From Neocallimastix lanati (nom. inval.) (lineage: Eukaryota; Neocallimastigomycota; Neocallimastigomycetes; Neocallimastigales; Neocallimastigaceae), in assembly GCA_016946835.1 (NCBI GenBank), contig JACVTC010000043.1, positions 1,161,501 to 1,225,500 of the forward strand: DNA of 64,000 bases, in the 5' to 3' direction. Within the stretch, counting starts at the first letter, position 1. Each line of letters starts with the position of its first letter. The notes beneath the pieces are model-generated. The model was not told the origin of the DNA and made no database searches. It worked only from the letters and a program-made list of their open reading frames with translations. A program made the position numbers and the translations under genes. Of this stretch, positions 55,855 through 64,000 are shown in pieces.

Positions 55855-56183
55855 TTATTGATTATTGATTATTGATTATTGATTATTGATTATTGATTAT
55901 TGATTATTGATTATTGATTATTGATTATTGATTATTGATTATTGATTATTGATTATTTACTTTCATTTATTATTTATTATTTATTATTTGTTATTTATTA
56001 TTTATTATTTATTTATTATTCACTCAATAAGCAGCCCAACGGGGACAATATCCGCCTACATGAAAGCATATGGAAATGTTATAACTACCTCAATATTCAA
56101 TTATTTATTATTTATTATTTATTATTTATTAGTTATTATTTATTATTTATTATTTATTATTTATTATTTATTATTTATTATTT
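55855..56183. repeat. Heptamer arrays (ATTGATT and TATTATT)
   Basis: About 14 ATTGATT units at 55,855-55,955 are followed by TATTATT-type units at 55,966-56,015 and 56,098-56,183. The second array is interrupted by a retroelement fragment at 56,024-56,097. Confidence 0.9.
56024..56097 (+). mobile_element. Short 3' fragment of the poly(A)-tailed retroelement
   Basis: CAATAAGCAGCCCAACGGGGACAATATCC and GGAAATGTTATAACTACCTC (shown in parts) align with the CAGTAAGG...GTCCAGTAGGGA...ACTACCT block of the copies at 10,045 and 12,320. It stands out by GC content and lies within heptamer DNA. Confidence 0.65.
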
Positions 56184-56380
56184 GGAGTTTTCTTACAAAT
56201 ATTTACTAATACAAATACAATAATATTTATTATAAAAAAATATATATGTGTATAATTTATAAATATTAATATAATTCTTTTTTACATAAAAATAAATTAA
56301 ATTATTTAAATTAAAAAAGATGAATTTTTTTACTGTAATGATTTTTAATTTAAAATCATTTTAGTAAATAATTCTTTATT

Positions 56381-56415
<35 letters not shown>

Positions 56416-56817
56416 TTAATTTATTTATTTGTTTATTTATTTATTTGTTTATTTATTTATTTGTTTATTTATTGTTTGGTATTAATATAATATTTGTGGT
56501 TAATAAACAACAAATATTAAAGAATTCACTATTTGATAAATATTATATTATTTTACATTTCATTAAAATATTAAATTATTTAAATTATTACTCTAAAGAA
56601 AATAAAAATCATTAATTTATTGTTATGCATAATATTAAATATAATACAAACAATATATTAAAACTTCTTAAATTATGTATTTACTTAATTTATTTCATTT
56701 ATTTATATTATTTCTTTTTGTATTTTAAATTTGTTATATAACTTTTTTTTTTTTTTTTTTTTTTTTTGTCTTTTATTGAAAAAAATTATCTTGAAGTCAC
56801 TATTAAAATTATTACAA
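56184..56817. other. AT-rich spacer downstream of the ArfGAP gene
   Basis: It contains a TTTA/TTTG tetramer tract at 56,375-56,475 and a T run at 56,742-56,767. No gene is seen. Confidence 0.6.
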
Positions 56818-58351
56818 TTAAAAATCTCCCCAATCATCTTCCCATTTAGAAGTTTTATTATTATTAGAATTTTGAAAATTGTTATTTGATCCAAATCCAT
56901 TATTATTAAAACTACCAAAACTATCACTTTTCGTCAAATGGCCAAAACTACCACTGTTATTACTATTGTTATTATTATTAAAATCTCCAAACCCATTATT
57001 ATTATTATTATTATTTTCGAAACTACTAAAGAAATCGTTGTTATTTTTGTTATTGAAATTATTATTTTCATTATTTTTTACTACATAAGGATCATTTCTT
57101 ATATTCCTTCTATTTGAATTATTTTGTTGGAAATTTTGATAGGCTGCACTAATTTGACCTGCTGCACTACTTGCCTTTTCAGTTACTGTGCGTTTAATAT
57201 TTTCAGCGTAAGTACCTAAATTTTGAGTAAAATTAGGATCACGAACAGCATTTGAAGCTGGTTTTATAACATTTTCATTTAAAGAATTTGCACCAGCTGC
57301 AGCAAACTTAACACCAGCTAAAGCTGTTTGAGCTAAAAAGTTCCAACCAGTGGAAATACCTTTTTGAAGTTGAGCTAAACCTTCATTTTGAATCTGTGGT
57401 TCACTATGACGTGGAGTACTACCGAAACCTGTATATTTACCACCTTGACTTGGAGGAATATCATCTCTTCTTGATTCATTTTCTCTTCCCTTTCTAGCGA
57501 AAAATTCTTCATTTCTCGCTTTATCGGGTACAAACATAGAATCATTATTAAAATTATTATTATTATTATTATTATTAGAGTAACTTCTACTATTACTAAA
57601 ATCATTAATAGAACTAAAACTACTACTATTGGAACCAAAGCCATTACTTCTTGAACCAAAACCTCCCGTTGGACCAAAGCCATTACTTGATCCAAAAGCA
57701 TTATTTTTTGAATTAAAACCACTATTATTATTATTACTTCCGAAATTATCCCATGAATTGGTTCTATTACCACCAAAATTAGAATTTGTTATTTGAGCGG
57801 GTGGTATTTGGTTCACAGGAGGGGCTACCCAAACTCTTCCTTCACATTCTGCTTGTAATTTTTCTCGATATAATTTAGCAAAATTAGAATTATATTTTTC
57901 TTTTATAGACATACCCTCACGATAATCAGGTTGAGATTGGAAAAACTGAATAGCTTTAGTATTACCACCAAGTTGCATTTTTTTCAATTGATCATCCGAC
58001 CATTTATCCATAGTAATAGAACGTACAAAACTAATATGAACTCCTAATGAACGATGAACTCCAGAGCAATTTAAACAAAAGAAAATACCATAAGTTACAC
58101 TTGCCCTTGAAACGATAACAATTTTATATTAGAAAATATTAATAAATTTTGTTTATTAGTCAATTCATTTAATAAATATTTTTTTTCAATAATATTATTA
58201 TATATTCATACTCTATATTAATATATATATTTTTTATTTGAAGTAAAAAAAAAAATTATATATATATGTACCATTGAGGATTTGGAGCCCCACAATCAAT
58301 ACAAATATTATTTCCTTCTTTTTTTTGTAAATCTAATAAAATCAATACCAT
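56818..58351 (-). CDS. ArfGAP1/Gcs1-type ARF GTPase-activating protein
   Basis: Two exons close in frame to 455 aa: 58,351-58,272 and 58,105-56,818. The N-terminal ArfGAP zinc finger is C17-x2-C20-x16-C37-x2-C40. It is followed by GVHRSLGVHISFVRSITMDKW with the likely arginine finger R45, then MQLGGNTKAIQFF and IKEKYNSNFAKLYREKL. The middle is Asn/Gly/Ser-rich, with an amphipathic-looking AGVKFAAAGANSLNENV stretch. The C-terminus is KWEDDWGDF, like the tryptophan-acidic tail of the family. It would stimulate ARF GTP hydrolysis on Golgi COPI membranes. The N-terminus (MVLILLDLQKKEG) is a little shorter than usual, so an upstream exon is possible. Confidence 0.88.
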
Positions 58352-60229
58352 AATAAAAAATAAAAATAAAAATAAAAGTTACAAAAAAAAAGTTTTTTTA
58401 TAAATACATTTTAATTTCAATTTATTTATTATTCATCTTTTACCATATAAAACTTGCTTATATTCCATTTCTACTATTGATATCTAAATTTTTATAATAA
58501 ATATTAAAAATTACATTTTACATTATTACGAAACTTTATTTAAATATTAATAATAATAATATTTAATTAAATTTTAAAATTTAAATATTAAATATAAATA
58601 ATTTTTCTATATTTGTAAAATAAAAATATATATATATTTTTGTTATATATTTTCTTCTAATTCATATACTTTAACATATACAAGTATTTATATATTCATT
58701 TACATTTCTTTCAATATGAATATTAATTATTATTTAGAATATTTTATTACTACTATTTATACTATTTATTTATGATATAACCTTTAATATTTCTTTAGTT
58801 GAAAAATATATATATATATGTATATATAAATATTTTTTAATATAACTGTTTATTTCTTCGAAATTATTATATTTTAAAATTATTATTTAATATCTATTTT
58901 AATTTTTAAATATTATTAATAAGATAATTTAAAACATCAATTTTCATATATTATTAATTATATTAAATATAAAATCAAAGAATTTAATTTCCTGGATAAT
59001 TTTGGAATAATATGTTTGATATTTAATTTTACAGTCGTTTATTATTATTATTATTATATATATATTAAAACATTTTGTTTTATAAATACAACATAATCTT
59101 TATTATTATTTTTAAATTATTTAATTTTTCTTTATTTTTTCATATAATATTATAACTACATTGAAAATTAAATAATTTCAAATAAAAATTTCATAAATGT
59201 ATTTTAATTTTATACTTACTTTATTAACAAAATAATATATAATTACCAAATAATTTAAAATTGAAATTTATTTTTTATCTCTTAATCAATTAATTTAAAT
59301 ATCCCGTTAAAATAATTATAAATAATTTTTTTTTTTTTTACTAATTTCTTTATAGATTAATTTTTCTCAGCTCTAAGATTAATTGAACAGTTTTAAAAAT
59401 AAAAAAAGGTAAATTAATTATAAAATAATAAAATATTTAATATTACATATAATTATTATTTTTAATAAAATTATATAATTATTACTATATAAAAGTTATA
59501 GATGTTTTATAAATTAAATTAAAAATATTGTTAATATATTAAATTAAATAGGTATTTAATGCACTATTATGATAAATTTATTAAAATTTTGTATATATCT
59601 AATAGCATTAACATATAATTTTAGTATTATAAATAAAAAAATAATAATAAATTAAAAATTAAAAATAAATAATAACATTTAAACTTTCATAAATATTCAT
59701 TACTATATAATTATAATAATATAATTATTAATAAATATCTAACTTAATAATTTTTAAATAATATAATTAGAATACTTTTTTTTCTACTAAAATTATCTAT
59801 ATTTTTATAAAATCAAACCGAATTAATTTTATTTATGTCATTTTTATAATAATATATTATAAGAATAAAATATATTGATAATAATTGCTTTAATCATAAC
59901 CTATAATTATTGTAGTAATATTTAATTATAGTATAAAATATTTATTTTTATCTGTTATGAACTATTAAAATAATATCTACAAAATTAATTTAAAAAAAAA
60001 TTGATCATAAATTTTATATAATAATAAAATGAATATAAATTTTAAAAATCTAAATAATTTTAAATATTATTTCCAATAAAGAATTAATATATACATATAT
60101 ATACATATTTTACTTTATAATTTTTTAAATTATATATATATCAATGGCATAAATATTTAAATTAATCATTGATAATATATAATTTAAAAATTATAACTAT
60201 TAAATATAGTTTTTAAAATAATATTTTTA

Positions 60230-60320
<91 letters not shown>

Positions 60321-60360
60321 TTAAATTTTCATATAGTTTAAATTTAGTATTATAAAAAAA
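58352..60360. other. AT-rich intergenic region with TTA microsatellite
   Basis: A/T tracts and a (TTA)n run of about 29 units at 60,231-60,318. No gene is recognisable on either strand. Confidence 0.6.
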
Positions 60361-60455
60361 AGTTTGACCAAGTGGTTAGGAAATTATTATCTATCATTTT
60401 GTGTAAACTTTAAAACCATGATAGGTCTATAAATCTATACATAATATTTTTTTTG
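60360..60455 (+). tRNA. Degenerate tRNA-like (Ser/Leu-type) relic
   Basis: TTGACCAAGTGGTTAGG matches a Ser/Leu-type D arm and A box almost perfectly. About 55 nt on, ATAGGTCTATAAATCTAT can fold as a T arm, but its B box is poor. TTTTTTTT follows at about 60,448, like a Pol III terminator. The acceptor stem does not pair well. It is probably a pseudo-tRNA or the head of a SINE, not a working gene. Confidence 0.35.
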
Positions 60456-62319
60456 TCTTTTTATTTTTTTTTGTTTTTTATTCAGCAAATCATAAAGTAA
60501 TATAAAAAAAAAAATTAACAAAGTTTTATAATAAAATCCAACAATTATGAACTATATATCTAAAGAGCACAATTGATATTTTCGTATTTGTTATGATTAG
60601 ATTAGTAGATCATCAATATACAAACTTTAAAATCAGCTAATATTTAATATATAACAATATATATATGTATATATCATAATTTAATATCACAAATTAAAAT
60701 TTATATTCTATTTTTTTTTTCTTGTAAATTATTTATTATTTGTTTCTTTTTTATACAATAAATCTATATGTTATAATATTTTATAATACATAATTGGCAA
60801 ATCCAAAATTTATATGACAAATACAAAAGACTAAATGACTAAATTAAATAATATAGTACTACTAATATTAAAATTATTATTATTGTTAATGTTATTGTTG
60901 TTAAAGATATTTATTTATTATCATTATCATTATTTACTATTAATTATTAACGTAACTTTTATTAGTAAATTTAAAGTAGCAATGTTCTTACTAAAAAATA
61001 TTTATTATTATAATCATTATTTACTAAAAAATTTTAACTATTTTATATAATTTTTAAAATTTAATTTATCAATCTATATATATATTTATATTTTTTAATT
61101 AATAGGAATCATATAAATAATAAATTATCACTATCAATAAATACTAAAAAGGCAAAGAATATTAAATTAGTATTTAGAATTGTAGAAAGATAGCAATAAT
61201 AGCAATTTTTTAAATGTAAAAGTCAAAAGTCATATTATATGAAATTTTAACAAAAGTCATATTATATGATTTTATAATAATAATTTTATATTATTATATT
61301 TCTATTACAACAAAATCAAAATCTAAAAAAGCTTAATATTTACAATATTTTTGGGGGGCTAATAAAAATTTCCTTTAATAATAAAATATACTTTTTCTTT
61401 TAATTATTAAATAAGAAAAATGATTAATTTATATGACTTTTTATAAAATCTTTATTAAAATTTAGAAATTTAACATTTACAATGTTAACCTCCTTTTTTT
61501 TTTTTTTTTTTTTTTTTTGAAAATTTAATATATCTCTTCCTTGAAAGCTCCACTAAATTTTAAGTGATTTAACATTATAAATAGATTTACAATAGATTTA
61601 CATTCGTTACCGATTAATAATTTATTAATTAGCATATCCTCCATTACTTTTGTCTTGTGAATCAATATTCAAGTTTAATGACTGGTTTGATTATGTAGAT
61701 ATAATCAAATGTATAATTATAAACAATATATCTTTCCCTACTATTTTCTTAATAATTTATTATTCCATTCTAAACTAATACAATAATTCATTTTGTATAA
61801 AAAGTGGTATATTATTAGCTGTTTAGGAACATTATTAGCAATTAAAGAATTATCATATTATTCCATTTATTTTTATTAAACTTAAAGTGGTAAAGCAAAA
61901 ATCATAAATAAAATTTCATAATAGTTTATAATTTTTTTTTTTTAATTATATGATCATAAAAATCACATGACCGTTGTTAAAATATTTATATAACTCCAAT
62001 TAAAATATTTATTATAATTACATGATCTATAATATTTATTAATTAGAACATAAAAAAAATAGAAGTAAAATAAATATATTATTAATTATTATAAATACAT
62101 TAATATATTTATTGTATTATAGCTATTATTTCAATTATTTTCTTTTTATATAATAAAATTCATTAATTATATATAATTAGTGATGGTATTAAAATGTAAT
62201 TCAAGTAACGAAAGAGAAAATTGTATTTGTATAAAGGGAATTAGATATACAACATCAAAAAGATAAATAAAAATATATTCCTTATATATATAACGAAGGT
62301 ATTCATAGTTATATAGAAC
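60456..62319. other. AT-rich spacer
   Basis: I see no recognisable gene. A T run lies at 61,493-61,519, and a GGGGGGC patch at 61,352. Short ORFs are leucine/isoleucine/tyrosine-rich by composition only. Confidence 0.5.
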
Positions 62320-62765
62320 CTGATACCTTTGTGTATTTACATTCAATCTTCTACTAAATTTTATATGACTGGAATAGAATATGATAAATATCCAAAAGAA
62401 AAGAAATGTCAATATATTTATCAATTACATTTTCAAAAAATAATAAAATTCCTGTTATGGCGTGGATTCATGGAGAATCATACAAAAATGGAGGTTGTGA
62501 TAGTGAATTATAGGTTTGAAAATTTATTAACAAAGTGTAGATATTAGTCATCGGTTGGGAGTTCTTGGTTTTTTAAAAGATTGTGAAGGTAATTTTTCAA
62601 ATAATAGTTTATTAAATATAATTATGGGCTTAAAATAAGTTAAAAAAAAAAATTCAGTATTTGGCGGTGATTCACTATAAATATTACAATTTATGGTGAA
62701 TCAACAGGAAGTGATACAATTCATTGTGAATGTTATCCGAAGGAACAGAAAACTAATTAAATATA
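62320..62765 (+). pseudogene. Type-B carboxylesterase pseudogene fragment
   Basis: Pieces in shifting plus frames follow the carboxylesterase family order: KIPVMAWIHGESYKNGG (oxyanion-hole region), HRLGVLGFLKD, GNFSNNSLL, a GLK-VKKK-SVFGGDS block, and TIYGESTGS at the catalytic-serine elbow (GESTG in place of the usual GESAG). At least two frameshifts and several stops are present, and the C-terminal half is missing. The family includes plant-wall esterases abundant in gut fungi. That this was such an enzyme is inference. Confidence 0.75.
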
Positions 62766-62892
62766 ATTGTTTCTTTTAATAAGGAAATATATTATAAATA
62801 GTTCATTTAAGAACTCATAAATATATATATGAATAAAAATAATTGATAATTATCAATAAGCAACAATAGTTGTAATATTAATTTTATAAATG

Positions 62893-62930
<38 letters not shown>

Positions 62931-63105
62931 AATTGTATTTGAATTAATTTTTTTAATAATAATAAATATAATCATTATTATTATCGTTATTATTAGTAAT
63001 AATAGTAGTAATATTAACCTTTAAAAATAATAATTTTTTTTAGTTTTTTTTTTTGTATAATTTTTATTTTTCTATTTATCAATCTATTTATTTATTTATC
63101 CATTT
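62766..63105. other. AT-rich spacer with poly-A run
   Basis: A ~35-nt A run lies at 62,893-62,928 and TAATAA-type repeats follow. No gene is visible. Confidence 0.6.
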
Positions 63106-63370
63106 ATTTATTTATTTATTTATTTATTTTATTTTATTTTATTTTATTTTATTCAATCTCTACTTTATATTCATATTCTACTATTTTATTTTATTTTATT
63201 TTATTCAATCTGTACTTTATATTCATATTCTACTATTTTATTTTATTTTATTTTATTCAATCTATACTTTATATTCATATTCTACGATTTTATTTTATTT
63301 TATTTTATTTTATTTTATTTTATTCAATCTGTACATTTCTTAATTAATATTCTATTATTTATTTTATTTT
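63106..63370. repeat. Small TTTTA-family satellite array
   Basis: Four spacer units of the TTCAATCT-TAC...CTACTATTT or related type (about 63,152, 63,204, 63,256 and 63,325) are separated by short (TTTTA)n stretches. They match the 2,036-5,150 array. Confidence 0.92.
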
Positions 63371-63668
63371 ATTTCATTATATATTATATTATTATTTTAT
63401 TTTTTTTATTAAAAAAAATTTCTATAAAAAAAAAAATTAAAAATTAAACATAAAATTGTTAAATATTGTATTATAAATATATGATTTTATTATATTATTT
63501 ATATTTATTCTATTTAGAGAAGATTCTTAAAAATTAATCGAAAGATATACAAAAAAATTTTTTATAATAAATCTGTAGCCGTTCCTGACCCTATCAGTCG
63601 ACCTAGGACATAGACTGCTGAAATACCATCTTCAGGAAAAATATTAGGGGATATTAATAACAATTACA

Positions 63669-63699
<31 letters not shown>

Positions 63700-64000
63700 T
63701 AAGTAATATTAAATAATTTCTTTGATTTTAAATTTTATTGTTATAATAATAATTAATAAAAAATTAATAATAATAATAATAATATTTTATATTTATTTTA
63801 TTATTTTTTATCCATTATTATTTATTTATTGTTTTCTGCTCTTTATCAATTTTTTTTTATTATTTTATTTTTATTTTATTTTATTTTTATTTTATTTTTA
63901 TTTTATTTATATTTTATTTTTATTTTATTTTTATTTTATTTTTATTTTATTTATATTTTATTTATATTTTATTTATATTTTATTTTTGAAAAATAATGAT
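63371..64000. other. AT-rich window end with a GC-richer patch and TTTTATTTTA repeats
   Basis: Positions 63,573-63,650 are unusually GC-rich (GTAGCCGTTCCTGACCC, CAGTCGACCTAGGACATAG). They may be a retroelement piece, but I find no second copy in the window. Positions 63,860-63,985 are a mixed TTTTA/TTTTTA/TTTATA array. Confidence 0.5.

Overview
The window is nuclear DNA of a very AT-rich eukaryote. It has short GT-AG introns, long A/T tracts, Asn-coding AAT runs and many decayed retroelements. A GPCR fusing a bacterial-type solute-binding ectodomain to a class C seven-helix core, a fungal PXA/Nexin_C protein and a carboxylesterase relic make an anaerobic gut fungus (Neocallimastigomycota) the best guess. 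That assignment is inference; Dictyostelium-like biology was considered and is less likely.

Layout. 1-6,620: a broken FLYWCH/MULE-type transposase gene, a 3.1-kb TTTTA satellite with a recurrent ~36-bp spacer, and a second transposase stub near an inverted-repeat motif. 6,621-9,905: an apparently intact, young LTR element encoding only Gag (minus strand; 381-bp LTRs, TSD, primer-binding site). 9,906-14,465: an ABCA-type transporter pseudogene split by a GC-richer poly(A)-tailed retroelement. 15,572-25,588: three well-supported genes, a PXA/Nexin_C protein (-), a SMYD5-like SET/MYND protein (+) and a RAP1-like telomere protein (-). 26,100-36,370: a LINE endonuclease relic, an intronless 589-aa protein of two tandem unknown domains, and Ty1/copia and Ty3/gypsy relics. 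37,189-45,047: a 19-exon secreted leucine-rich-repeat protein built from 72-nt exons. 45,048-49,932: repeat-rich spacer. 49,933-53,177: the class C GPCR. 56,818-58,351: an ArfGAP1/Gcs1-type gene. 58,352-64,000: spacer with a tRNA-like relic, a carboxylesterase pseudogene and more TTTTA satellite.

The host genes are unrelated and each has its own transcription unit: telomere protection (RAP1-like), lysine methylation (SMYD5-like), endosomal trafficking (PXA protein), Golgi ARF cycle (ArfGAP), and surface recognition (LRR protein, GPCR). Exon models were built by hand from splice consensus; all five multi-exon models close in frame. The strongest candidates for undescribed biology are the duplicated-domain protein, the two-module LRR protein, the Gag-only LTR element and the poly(A)-tailed repeat family.
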